Of a stretch of 64,000 nucleotides of DNA, positions 1 to 8,486 are shown piece after piece (positions within the stretch are counted from its first letter, which is position 1; each line of letters opens with the position of its first letter). The DNA is from Flavobacteriales bacterium UBA974 (GTDB taxonomy: Bacteria; Bacteroidota; Bacteroidia; Flavobacteriales_D; Sanyastnellaceae). The notes under the pieces are model-generated. The model was given only the letters and a program-made list of their open reading frames with translations. It searched no databases and was not told the origin of the DNA. The stretch spans positions 10,742 through 74,741 of the forward strand of contig DBBW01000017.1 in assembly GCA_002292405.1 (NCBI GenBank), written 5' to 3'. The position numbers and the translations under genes are program-made.

Positions 1-795
1 GTTATTTACTATACTATGCATCAGTGCATCAGTGTTTTCAAAAAGTTCAGGAGAGCAGGGCTCCCACTCCTCTTCAATTGCAGCACATATTTCTGGAGTA
101 TTTAGCACTCCCATATCTGTTGCAATGCACCAGTATAAATATTCAATAGCCATACACTCGTAATCACATGTAACATCTGTGTAGTGAAACCAAGCTTCTT
201 CTGGGTATGAACCAGGAACTCCAAGAAATTGACCGCCGCGTGCGAGATCCATCGCTTGACAAAGCAAGGATCCGCCGGGGGGGGCTAGAGCGAAAGTAGA
301 TGGATAAAGTTCAACATGACCACATACATTTATGGTGTGTAAAATTTCTTCTAAACAGGCATCTTCAAACCAATCAACTGGAGCCCATGGAGATATTTCT
401 TGAGAGTATAAGACTGCTGAAACGCAAAATGAATCATCCCAATTATCCATCATAGCATTTTCAGCGGAGGATCCCTCATTAGAAAATAATGGCATGACAG
501 CGTTAATGGTAATTAACTGCTCAGCTAAATCTATATCATCTACTACCCCATTTTCATCATTATCTAAAAGTTCAGCACCGATAGAAGCTGCGTGAAGAAG
601 TTGAGAATCGCTTACTCCAGGTTCTGCATAAAACTTAATCGTTCCTAAAACATTTATATATCTATCGAATTCAGAAAAAGCGGGATTCTCAGCATCTGGA
701 TTAGAAAGAATGTCTAGACAAGATGCTGTTTGAGCTAAAGAAGCAAAAGCTGTTAAAAGAAAAAGAAAGATGAATGCTTGTTGCTTTTTAAACAT
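1..795 (-). CDS. Secreted protein of unknown function, N-terminal part (runs off left edge)
   Basis: An uninterrupted reading frame runs from ATG at 795 to the window edge (265 codons, no stop), so the C-terminus is missing. Residues 1-22 form a signal peptide ending in SLAQ, so the protein is exported. Residues 78-87 (DNDENGVVDD) resemble a calcium-binding EF-hand or dockerin loop. Residues 149-160 read EEILHTINVCGH, which resembles a zinc-protease ExxH helix whose first histidine is replaced by Glu. The region around 183-230 (ARGG, AWFHYTD, TCDYECMAIEYLYW) looks like a conserved family core rich in Trp, Tyr and Cys. I do not recognise a named function, and a degenerate or variant metallopeptidase is only a guess. 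An 8-G run at 277-284 does not break the frame. It diverges from the marR operon. Confidence 0.8.
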   Translation of the reverse strand, partial: MFKKQQAFIFLFLLTAFASLAQTASCLDILSNPDAENPAFSEFDRYINVLGTIKFYAEPGVSDSQLLHAASIGAELLDNDENGVVDDIDLAEQLITINAVMPLFSNEGSSAENAMMDNWDDSFCVSAVLYSQEISPWAPVDWFEDACLEEILHTINVCGHVELYPSTFALAPPGGSLLCQAMDLARGGQFLGVPGSYPEEAWFHYTDVTCDYECMAIEYLYWCIATDMGVLNTPEICAAIEEEWEPCSPELFENTDALMHSIVNN

Positions 796-1011
796 GCTGT
801 AATGTACACAAAAAGTCCATGAAAATCAAGAATGTCAAGTGATATGAAATTTTCTGATTTGATTTTAAAATACTACATAAATTTATATCTGTGAACAAAG
901 CCGTAACAATCATCTACTTTCTAACCGAAATGTGCTTATGATAAATTTAATCTTAACAGTGTTATTTATAATTACACTCAAATTTATTATGCATGCACAG
1001 GAAGTTTGTTG

Positions 1012-1019
1012 TAACTTTC
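1012..1019 (+). promoter_or_regulatory. Possible -7 promoter box (TAACTTTC) for the marR-fad operon
   Basis: TAACTTTC matches the Bacteroidota -7 consensus TAnnTTTG at seven of eight positions and ends 9 bases before the marR ATG. No TTG was seen at the expected -33 distance. If it is used, the mRNA leader would be only a few bases long. Confidence 0.35.
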
Positions 1020-1028
1020 CCTTAAATA

Positions 1029-1487
1029 ATGCCTACACAAGAGACTATAGATTTTAATTTGAGGTGGAGTTGGGCTAAGCTCGCCCGTCTTTATTCTGCT
1101 GAAGCGGAAAGAAGAGGGATCACTTTGTCTGTAGGTTATGCACTTTTAAGTATTGAACGTGAAGGAACACCAAGCACTAAGCTAGGACCAAGGATGGGAA
1201 TGGAACCTACATCACTATCTCGCACACTTAAAGGAATGGAAAAGAAGGGGCTTATAGAACGTCACCCTGATCCCAATGATGGAAGATCTGTAAGAGTATT
1301 CCTGACTCCACTTGGAGTTGACTCTCGCCGCCAAGCAAGAGATCTTGTCGTGGGAATTAACAAACGCCTAGCCGCAATGCTTGGCTCAAAAACATTAAAA
1401 GAACTAAACGAAGGTCTTCAGCGATTAAACTCTATTCTCGAAGACCCAGAACATCTAATGCCATTAAAAAATGAGCACACCTATTAA
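1029..1487 (+). CDS. MarR-family transcriptional regulator
   Basis: A 152-residue winged-helix regulator with the MarR layout: dimerisation helices at both ends, a recognition helix at about residues 58-76 (MEPTSLSRTLKGMEKKGLI) and a wing at 81-93 containing DPNDGRSVRV, the typical D-x-R wing signature. It is the first gene of a beta-oxidation operon and overlaps the next gene by 17 bases, so translation is probably coupled. MarR proteins usually repress their own operon and release DNA on binding a small ligand. Here an acyl-CoA or fatty acid is the likely signal, inferred from the neighbours only. Confidence 0.9.
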   Translation: MPTQETIDFNLRWSWAKLARLYSAEAERRGITLSVGYALLSIEREGTPSTKLGPRMGMEPTSLSRTLKGMEKKGLIERHPDPNDGRSVRVFLTPLGVDSRRQARDLVVGINKRLAAMLGSKTLKELNEGLQRLNSILEDPEHLMPLKNEHTY

Positions 1488-3846
1488 ATCACATCAAATT
1501 CGTCGGGTTGCAGTCCTGGGATCTGGAGTTATGGGGTCGGCTATTGCCTGCCACTTAGCACAAACAGGGTCAGAGGTTCTACTCCTCGACCTGCCGTCAA
1601 AAGATGGTCCAAAAAATAGCCCTGCAGAAGGAGCTTTGAAGGCTTCTCTGAAATCAAAACCTGCTCCCCTCTATTCAAAGAGATTTGTGAAGCGTATTGA
1701 ATGTGGAAATTTTGACGATGACCTTAGTCGAATTGCAGAATGTGATTGGATTATAGAAGTTATTGTAGAAAGGTTAGATATTAAACAACAGCTTTTTGAG
1801 CGTGTAGAAAAATATCGCAAGCCAGGAACTCTTATTACTTCAAACACGAGTGGTATTCCTATTTCTCAATTAAGTGAAGGGCGTTCTGAAGATTTCCAAA
1901 AGAATTTTTGTGGAACACACTTCTTTAATCCTCCTCGTTATTTACAACTCCTAGAAATAATTCCTGGACCTAAAACAGATCTGAGGGTTATAGATTTCTT
2001 TATGGGATATGGAGAGTCCGTACTCGGTAAACAGAGCGTTCTATGTAAGGACACTCCAGCGTTTATTGCAAACAGGGTCGGAGTGTTTGCAATCCAAGCT
2101 CTTTTCCACACAGTAGAAGATATGGGGCTTTCAATTGAGAAAGTTGATAAACTAACCGGCCCAGCTATGGGGAGACCTAAGAGTGCGACATTTAGAACTT
2201 GTGACGTCGTTGGATTAGATACTCTAGTACACGTCGCTAATGGAGTAGCATCTAATTGCCCCAATGACGAAAGATCTGATTCCTTTAAAATTCCTAGATA
2301 TGTTCAGCACTTGGTAGATAATAACTGGTTAGGAAGCAAATCCGGTCAGGGATTCTATAAGAAGACTAAAGACGCGAAAGGAAAGCGAAACATTCAAGTC
2401 CTCGACCTTAAAACTCTTGAGTATAGAGATCAAGAGAAAATAAAGTACGCAACGCTCGAGGCAGCAAAACAGGTTGACGATCTTAAGCCTAGAACGAAGC
2501 TGCTTTTCAATGGTCAAGACGAAGCTGGGGACTTCTATCGCAAAATCTTTACCGATGTGTTCTCGTATGTGAGTTATCGCATCCATGAGATTAGTAATGA
2601 AATATACAGAATCGACGATGCGCTTAGAGCTGGATTCGGTTGGGAGTTAGGTGCTTTCGAGAGCTGGGATGCGATTGGAATTAAGGAGGCTAGTGAAATT
2701 GCAAAAGAGCGTGGGCATAAAGTTGCGGATTGGGTTGGCGAAATGCTAGAAGCTGGTCATGACTCCTTTTACAGAGTCGCTAATGGTACAAGAGAGTGCT
2801 ATGATCCTGTGAGTAAAACATATAAAGTGATACCAGGCCAAGATGGCAGGGTGAATCTAGAATATTTGGGTGACGATAAGGTAGTTTGGTCTAATAGCGG
2901 AACAACCATCAAGGACATAGGGGACGGAATTCTAAATATCGAATTTCACACCAAGATGAACTCAATCGGTGGGGAAGTGCTGCAGGGTCTCAACAAGGTC
3001 ATAGACTTAGCGGAAGAGGGTTACAAAGGAGTGGTGATTAGCAACAATGGGGGTAATTTTAGTGCAGGTGCTAACGTAGGGATGATCTTCATGCTGGCTG
3101 TGGAACAAGAATGGGAGGAGCTCGATGCGGCAGTCAAGTACTTCCAAGATACGATGATGAGGATGCGTTACTCGGGTATTCCAGTAGTAGCAGCGCCTCA
3201 CAATATGGCCCTTGGCGGAGGTTGTGAACTTTGCTTGCACGCCGATAAAGTGATTGCACATGCTGAAACATACATGGGTCTTGTAGAGTTTGGAATAGGA
3301 GTAATCCCAGCAGGTGGAGGGACAAAGGAATTCGTATTAAGACTATCGGACTCATTGAAGGACGGAGATATTAGAATTAATGCTCTGAGAGATAGCTTCC
3401 TTACCATAGGGCAAGCTAAAGTTGCAACTTCAGCATACGAGGCATTTGAACTTGGATATCTTGTTGAAGGTGTTGATGAGGTATGTGTAAACCGACGTGA
3501 TCAACTTGCAATGGCTAAAGCATCAGCAATTCAGCTAGCAGATTCTGGCTACACAAAACCTATTGAACGTAAGGACATTACTGTCCTCGGTTCTGAAGGA
3601 ATGGGGATTGTATATGCAGGGGCAAACTCGATGGCAGCCGGGAAGTATATCTCAGAGCACGATAAGCTTATTAGCGAAAAACTCGGAAGAGTAATGTGTG
3701 GTGGAGATCTTACCGCTAAGCAGGAAGTGAGTGAACAGTATTTATTAGGTCTAGAAAGAAGGGCATTTGTGGAGCTTTGTACAGAGAGGAAAACGCTCGA
3801 GCGGATGCAGTCTCTTATTCAGAAAGGTAAAATCTTAAGAAATTAA
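1471..3846 (+). CDS. fadN: 3-hydroxyacyl-CoA dehydrogenase / enoyl-CoA hydratase, FadN type
   Basis: A bifunctional beta-oxidation enzyme that hydrates enoyl-CoA and oxidises the 3-hydroxyacyl-CoA with NAD. The dehydrogenase half comes first: Rossmann motif LGSGVMGS at residues 16-23, and catalytic His150 (GTHFFNP) with Glu162 (LEIIPG), spaced 12 residues as in the family. The C-terminal crotonase fold has the oxyanion-hole region near 527-535 (FSAGANV) and the paired glutamates Glu586 (GGGCEL) and Glu606 (LVEFGIG). Dehydrogenase-first order and 791 residues fit Bacillus FadN rather than E. coli FadB/FadJ, in which the hydratase is first. The start at 1471 overlaps marR. fadA and fadE follow within 7 bases each, giving the same N-A-E gene order as the Bacillus fadNAE operon. 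Confidence 0.93.
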   Translation: MSTPIKSHQIRRVAVLGSGVMGSAIACHLAQTGSEVLLLDLPSKDGPKNSPAEGALKASLKSKPAPLYSKRFVKRIECGNFDDDLSRIAECDWIIEVIVERLDIKQQLFERVEKYRKPGTLITSNTSGIPISQLSEGRSEDFQKNFCGTHFFNPPRYLQLLEIIPGPKTDLRVIDFFMGYGESVLGKQSVLCKDTPAFIANRVGVFAIQALFHTVEDMGLSIEKVDKLTGPAMGRPKSATFRTCDVVGLDTLVHVANGVASNCPNDERSDSFKIPRYVQHLVDNNWLGSKSGQGFYKKTKDAKGKRNIQVLDLKTLEYRDQEKIKYATLEAAKQVDDLKPRTKLLFNGQDEAGDFYRKIFTDVFSYVSYRIHEISNEIYRIDDALRAGFGWELGAFESWDAIGIKEASEIAKERGHKVADWVGEMLEAGHDSFYRVANGTRECYDPVSKTYKVIPGQDGRVNLEYLGDDKVVWSNSGTTIKDIGDGILNIEFHTKMNSIGGEVLQGLNKVIDLAEEGYKGVVISNNGGNFSAGANVGMIFMLAVEQEWEELDAAVKYFQDTMMRMRYSGIPVVAAPHNMALGGGCELCLHADKVIAHAETYMGLVEFGIGVIPAGGGTKEFVLRLSDSLKDGDIRINALRDSFLTIGQAKVATSAYEAFELGYLVEGVDEVCVNRRDQLAMAKASAIQLADSGYTKPIERKDITVLGSEGMGIVYAGANSMAAGKYISEHDKLISEKLGRVMCGGDLTAKQEVSEQYLLGLERRAFVELCTERKTLERMQSLIQKGKILRN

Positions 3847-3852
3847 ACGATT

Positions 3853-5031
3853 ATGGACGCATATATAATTGGAGGATACCGCTCTGCGGTAGGTAGATCA
3901 GGAAAAGGCGTTTTTCGCTTTATGAGACCTGACGATTTAGGTGAGCAAGTAATTCGCCACCTCATGAATGATTTTCCACAGCTCGACAAAGAGAGAATTG
4001 ACGATGTCATTGTCGGAAATGCAACCCCAGAAGCTGAGCAAGGACTCAACATTGGAAGAATGGTTTCATTAATGGGATTAGATACTGAGAAAGTTCCAGG
4101 AATGACAATCAACCGGTATTGTGCTTCTGGATTAGAATCAATCGCTATTGCTTCTGCGAAAATTCATACCGGAATGGCTGATTGTATTCTTGCAGGAGGA
4201 ATTGAAACGATGTCCCCAATTCCTTTCGGGGGTTGGAGATTGGTTCCTAACTCTAAAGTTGCAAGAGACAACCCAGAGTGGTATTGGGGAATGGGGCTTA
4301 CAGCTGAAGCCGTTGCAAATGAGTACAACATCAGTCGTGCAGATCAAGACACATTCGCTGTGGAAAGTCATATGCGCGCTGCAGCAGCGATTGACACCGG
4401 TAGGTTTGCTACTGGAATTGCACCTATTACAGTGGAAGAAACATATCTAGATAAAGACGAGCATCCAGCTACTCGAAGTACAGTTGTTGATACCGACGAG
4501 GGAGTTAGAAGAGCAACAACATCAGAAGCATTGGCAAAACTAAGAGCAGTATTCGCTCAAGGTGGGTCAGTGACGGCTGGGAACAGCTCTCAAACATCTG
4601 ACGGAGCTGCATTTGTATTAGTAGTCAGTGAGAAGATGCTTAAAGAACTCAATGTAGAACCTTTTGCAAGACTTAAGGCTTATCACGTAAGTGGCCTAGA
4701 GCCGAGAATTATGGGAATGGGACCTATTCATGCTGTACCTAAAGTATTAGAGCGAGCTGGACTTAAGCCTGAAGACATTGACTTATATGAACTTAATGAG
4801 GCTTTCGCTTCGCAAAGTGTAGCTGTTACTCGTGTACTGGGACTAGACCCTGCGATGGTCAACGTAAATGGGGGGGCGATAGCACTGGGACATCCACTAG
4901 GTTGCACTGGTTCAAAACTAACAATACAGCTCTTAGATGAATTGAAACTTAGAGAGGGAAAGCATGGAATTGTTACTATGTGTGTAGGAACCGGGCAGGG
5001 AGCTGCGGGGGTATTTGAATATTTAAAATAA
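3853..5031 (+). CDS. fadA: Acetyl-CoA acyltransferase (3-ketoacyl-CoA thiolase)
   Basis: A 392-residue thiolase that performs the last beta-oxidation step, cleaving 3-ketoacyl-CoA with CoA. All catalytic residues are visible: the acylated Cys90 (NRYCASG), NEAFA at 315-319, His347 (GHPLGCTG) and Cys377 (CVGTGQGA). Length is normal for the family. It starts 6 bases after fadN and ends 6 bases before the acyl-CoA dehydrogenase gene, so all three are surely co-transcribed. An acetoacetyl-CoA biosynthetic thiolase has the same fold, but operon context favours degradation. Confidence 0.95.
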   Translation: MDAYIIGGYRSAVGRSGKGVFRFMRPDDLGEQVIRHLMNDFPQLDKERIDDVIVGNATPEAEQGLNIGRMVSLMGLDTEKVPGMTINRYCASGLESIAIASAKIHTGMADCILAGGIETMSPIPFGGWRLVPNSKVARDNPEWYWGMGLTAEAVANEYNISRADQDTFAVESHMRAAAAIDTGRFATGIAPITVEETYLDKDEHPATRSTVVDTDEGVRRATTSEALAKLRAVFAQGGSVTAGNSSQTSDGAAFVLVVSEKMLKELNVEPFARLKAYHVSGLEPRIMGMGPIHAVPKVLERAGLKPEDIDLYELNEAFASQSVAVTRVLGLDPAMVNVNGGAIALGHPLGCTGSKLTIQLLDELKLREGKHGIVTMCVGTGQGAAGVFEYLK

Positions 5032-5037
5032 ATTATT

Positions 5038-6837
5038 ATGAGCGACGAAACAAAAAATATTGAAAGACCAATCACAGGTGGTGAGTTTATTATTCGCGAT
5101 GTGAGTTGTGATGATATTTTTACACCTGAAGAGTGGACCGAAGAGCATCTGATGATGAAACAAACGACAGAAGATTTCATTAAAGCAAGAGTAACACCCA
5201 ACCTCGACGCTATCGATGCCCAAGAGGAAGGACTTATGTCTCAACTACTTGAAGAAGCAGGAGAGCTGGGTCTATTATCAAGTTCAATTCCAGAATCACT
5301 AGGTGGGATGGGTATGGACTTCAAGACATCTATGATTATCACAGAAGGAACTGGTGGTGGACACTCTTTTGCTGTGAGTTATAGTGCACACACAGGTATT
5401 GCAACGCTTCCTATTCTATACTACGGAAACGACAAACAGAAAAACAAGTACATACCTGGTCTTGCATCAGGAAAAATAAAAGGAGCATATTGTCTTACTG
5501 AGCCTAGCTCAGGATCTGATGCAAATAGTGCAAAATCACATGCAGTATTAACCGATGACGGAATGCATTACAACCTGAACGGTCAAAAAATGTGGATCAC
5601 CAATGCTGGATTCGCAGATATATTTATTGTGTTTGCAAAAATTGATGACGACGAGAACTTAAGTGCATTCATTCTTGAAAAAGAATACGACGGAATCACA
5701 ATGAACCCTGAAGAGAAAAAGATGGGGATTAAGGGATCTAGTACACGTCAGGTTTTCTTTAACGACGTTAAAGTTCCCGTTGATAATCTTCTTTACGAGA
5801 GAGGTAAAGGATTTAAAATCGCTGTAAACATATTAAATATCGGACGTATTAAACTTGGCGGAGTTGTGATTGGATCGTGTAAAAAAGGTATCGCAATATC
5901 TTCAATGTACGCTAACGAAAGAGAACAATTCGGTCATTCTATTTCTAAGTATGGTGCGATTCGTCATAAAATAGGCGAGATGGCTATCGCAACTTTCGCT
6001 TCTGAGGCAGCTGTATATAGAGCTACACAGAATATCGATGATGCTATATCAGCATTAGAAGCTGAAGGCATAGACCACGGGGAGGCTACCTTGAAAGGGA
6101 TTGCTTCTTTCGCACCTGAGTGTGCTATGATGAAGGTGGTTTGTTCTGAAGTTACTGACTACGTTGTCGATGAGGCAGTCCAAATTCATGGTGGTATGGG
6201 GTACAGTATGGAAACACAAGTCGAGAGAGCTTACCGCGATGCGAGAATAAACCGAATTTTCGAAGGTACAAATGAGATTAACCGCATGCTCACTGTAGAT
6301 ATGATTCTCAAGAAGGCGATGAAAGGAGAAATGGATCTTATGGGACCAGCTATGGAAGTGGCGAACGAGTTGACAGGAATTCCGGATTTCTCTCCTCCAT
6401 CTTCTGATGTATACGAACGTCACCTTGCGTACATAAAAAACTTCAAAAAGGCGGTATTAATGGTGGCTGGTTCTGCAGCTCAGAAACTGATGATGACCCT
6501 TGCTAAAGAGCAGGAAATATTGATGAGCATAGCAGACATGATGAACTGGACGTATTGTGCTGAATCTACTGTTCTTAGAGTCCAAAAGATACACAATGCA
6601 AAAGGAGAAGAAGCCGCTGAACTCGCTCTTGACGCTATGCAGACCTATGTCTATACTGCAGCAGATAAGATTAACGTTGCAGGAAAAGATGCTCTGGTAG
6701 GATTTGCTGAAGGTGACGAACTGAAGATGATGATGATAGGGATGAAGCGTTTCACAAAAGTAGAGCCATTCAATTGTAAAGAAGCAAGACGAAGAGTTGC
6801 TTTAGCTTGCTTAGAGAAAAACGACTATTGCTTCTAG
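5038..6837 (+). CDS. fadE: Acyl-CoA dehydrogenase, long form (VLCAD-like)
   Basis: A flavoprotein catalysing the first beta-oxidation step, acyl-CoA to trans-2-enoyl-CoA. The FAD/substrate signature TEPSSGSD lies at residues 154-161. The catalytic base is Glu409 in IFEGTNE, the position used by short-, medium- and very-long-chain enzymes. At 599 residues it has roughly 190 extra C-terminal residues compared with soluble 380-400-residue enzymes, as in VLCAD-type and Bacillus FadE proteins, which favour long chains. It is the last gene of the marR-fadN-fadA-fadE operon. A short palindrome follows the stop, but no convincing terminator is seen. Confidence 0.93.
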   Translation: MSDETKNIERPITGGEFIIRDVSCDDIFTPEEWTEEHLMMKQTTEDFIKARVTPNLDAIDAQEEGLMSQLLEEAGELGLLSSSIPESLGGMGMDFKTSMIITEGTGGGHSFAVSYSAHTGIATLPILYYGNDKQKNKYIPGLASGKIKGAYCLTEPSSGSDANSAKSHAVLTDDGMHYNLNGQKMWITNAGFADIFIVFAKIDDDENLSAFILEKEYDGITMNPEEKKMGIKGSSTRQVFFNDVKVPVDNLLYERGKGFKIAVNILNIGRIKLGGVVIGSCKKGIAISSMYANEREQFGHSISKYGAIRHKIGEMAIATFASEAAVYRATQNIDDAISALEAEGIDHGEATLKGIASFAPECAMMKVVCSEVTDYVVDEAVQIHGGMGYSMETQVERAYRDARINRIFEGTNEINRMLTVDMILKKAMKGEMDLMGPAMEVANELTGIPDFSPPSSDVYERHLAYIKNFKKAVLMVAGSAAQKLMMTLAKEQEILMSIADMMNWTYCAESTVLRVQKIHNAKGEEAAELALDAMQTYVYTAADKINVAGKDALVGFAEGDELKMMMIGMKRFTKVEPFNCKEARRRVALACLEKNDYCF

Positions 6838-6895
6838 TATTTCTTACTCTTGAGTAAAACCTAATTTATTATCAATATAGTCCTATTTTTACACC

Positions 6896-7984
6896 ATGGC
6901 AAAGAAGCAAAATATTATCACAAAAAAGTCAGAGAAGTTCCTCGAGAAGTATTTAAATAACCCTTCACCAACTGGATTTGAGGCTGAAGGACAAAAAATA
7001 TGGTTAAATTATCTCAAGCCTTACATCGATGAGCATTTTGTAGACAGTTACGGCTCAGTGGTTGGAGTCATTAACCCCAAGGCAAAATACAAGGTTGTCA
7101 TCGAAGCTCATGCAGATGAGATAAGTTGGTTCGTACACTACATCAATCCTCAAGGGTTTATTTATCTGAAAAGAAATGGAGGGAGCGACCATCAGATTGC
7201 TCCTTCAAAAAGAGTGGTGATTCATACAGACAAGGGACTTGTTACAGGACTCTTTGGTTGGCCTGCTATTCACACAAGGACGCCATCCAAAGAAGAGACT
7301 CCGAAAGTAAAGAATCTATTTCTAGACGTAGGCGCAAAGGACGCGAAAGAAGTTGAGAAAATGGGGATTCACGTTGGTTGCGTAGTTACTTATCCTGACG
7401 AATTTATGATCTTAAATAAAAAGTGGTATGTCGGTCGGGCACTCGATAATCGTGCGGGGGGATTTATGATTGCTGAGGTTGCGAGGATGCTGAAAGAAAA
7501 TAAGCTAAAGTTGCCATTTGGTCTATATATTACAAATTCTGTTCAGGAGGAGATAGGTCTTAGGGGAGCCCAAATGATTGCTGAACGCATCAAGCCAGAT
7601 GTTGCTATTGTGACAGATGTATGCCACTGTACTCATACTCCAATGCTGAATAAAATTGAGCAGGGTGATACATCAGCGGGCAAAGGGCCAGCTGTGACAT
7701 ATGGGCCAGCTGTACAGAATAATCTTCTAAAGCGTATCATTGACACGGCGAAAGAAAATAAAATTAACTTTCAGAGAATGGCCGCATCAAGAACAACAGG
7801 GACGGACACTGATGCATTTGCATATTCTAATTGTGGAGTTCCTAGTGCTTTGATTTCATTACCTCTACGCTATATGCATACAACAGTTGAGATGGTGCAT
7901 AAAGATGATGTTGAAAGTTGTATCAAACTCATTTACGAGACACTTCTCAAAATCAAGTCTGGCGAGGATTTTAAATACTTGTAA
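6896..7984 (+). CDS. M42-family metallopeptidase (glutamyl aminopeptidase-like)
   Basis: A 362-residue cytosolic di-metal aminopeptidase of family M42, which usually forms large tetrahedral shells that trim peptides. Visible ligands are His72 and Asp74 in EAHADEISW, the bridging Asp near 183 in ALDNRAGG, and the Glu pair near 218-219 in QEEIGLRGA, where one Glu is the general base. A C-terminal histidine follows in RYMHTTVEM. Some relatives are annotated as endo-1,4-glucanases, but the metal sites point to a peptidase. It lies 58 bases after fadE on the same strand; whether it shares that transcript is unclear. Confidence 0.9.
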   Translation: MAKKQNIITKKSEKFLEKYLNNPSPTGFEAEGQKIWLNYLKPYIDEHFVDSYGSVVGVINPKAKYKVVIEAHADEISWFVHYINPQGFIYLKRNGGSDHQIAPSKRVVIHTDKGLVTGLFGWPAIHTRTPSKEETPKVKNLFLDVGAKDAKEVEKMGIHVGCVVTYPDEFMILNKKWYVGRALDNRAGGFMIAEVARMLKENKLKLPFGLYITNSVQEEIGLRGAQMIAERIKPDVAIVTDVCHCTHTPMLNKIEQGDTSAGKGPAVTYGPAVQNNLLKRIIDTAKENKINFQRMAASRTTGTDTDAFAYSNCGVPSALISLPLRYMHTTVEMVHKDDVESCIKLIYETLLKIKSGEDFKYL

Positions 7985-7996
7985 ACGTGACGTTTA
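7982..7996. repeat. 15-bp perfect palindrome overlapping the M42 peptidase stop codon
   Basis: TAAACGTGACGTTTA has two 7-base arms around a single central base and includes the stop codon of the peptidase gene. There is no T-run after it and the loop is too small for an RNA hairpin, so it is more like a protein-binding site than a terminator. It could also be chance. Confidence 0.4.
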
Positions 7997-8006
7997 ACGA
8001 AGGTTC

Positions 8007-8276
8007 TCAAAGCATTTTTGGAACCTCTAACATTTTTATTAGTTCGTCAATTCTATTAGAATAAGCCTTACGTGGTTCTTCTGATAGCTCATCGCAAGAT
8101 GCTAAATCTTTAGATAAAACGGCTAACTTTTCTTGGGAAAAATATAGTTTTATACTATAATCTGTAGCTTTAGATTCAGATTCTATTCTTGTTTTATAAA
8201 GGTAACTAGCGTCCTCGACCAGCTTGCGAAGTTCTGCTTCATTCCAAGGCTTACTGATGTACTTATAAATTCGACC
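8007..8276 (-). pseudogene. Remnant of a response-regulator receiver domain (C-terminal end plus tail)
   Basis: This 89-codon open stretch begins directly after a TAG (8279-8277) and has no start codon at its head. Its first residues, GRIYKYISKPWNEAELRKLV, closely match the end of a CheY-like receiver domain: the conserved Lys-Pro-Trp after beta-strand 5, then the last helix. The phosphoacceptor Asp region and the rest of the domain are absent upstream in all minus-strand frames I read. A charged helical tail of about 65 residues follows, ending at TGA (8009-8007). The simplest reading is a truncated, decayed regulator gene. Confidence 0.55.
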
Positions 8277-8412
8277 CTAGTGTGTCATTTATCGTCTGTA
8301 TAGAGCCGTCAAGTTTTAGTTCTGAAAATCTCTTTACACCCTCAACAGTTGATGGATCAATTATTTCAGCTTTCCAACTAAAAGTATCTGCATATAAATC
8401 ACTATAAGACAT
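8263..8412 (-). CDS. Possible small ORF of 49 residues, unknown
   Basis: Begins MSYSDLYADTFSWKAE, with an aggag-like sequence about 20 bases upstream. It ends at TAA, overlapping the receiver-domain remnant in another frame. The sequence does not look like the missing part of a receiver domain. It may be a real small protein downstream of the DUF4924 gene, or part of the same decayed region. I see no recognisable motif. Confidence 0.25.
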   Translation of the reverse strand: MSYSDLYADTFSWKAEIIDPSTVEGVKRFSELKLDGSIQTINDTLGSNL

Positions 8413-8486
8413 AGTGCAAAATCGGAAATAGTTCTCCTTTTTTTACATAACATTCATTGAGTTCTCAACAACTAAATAATGACAGT

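Noticed and set aside
277..284. Run of eight G that could hide a frameshift in the left-edge gene
   Set aside because: The minus-strand frame stays open on both sides for 265 codons and the sequence after the run still looks like the same protein family.
4728..5201. 157-residue antisense reading frame over fadA/fadE
   Set aside because: It lies opposite fully conserved enzymes, has Ser/Ile-rich shadow composition and no family features.
6844..6857. TTACTCTTGAGTAA palindrome after fadE as a terminator
   Set aside because: The centre is too small for a loop, stems are AT-rich and no T-run follows directly.
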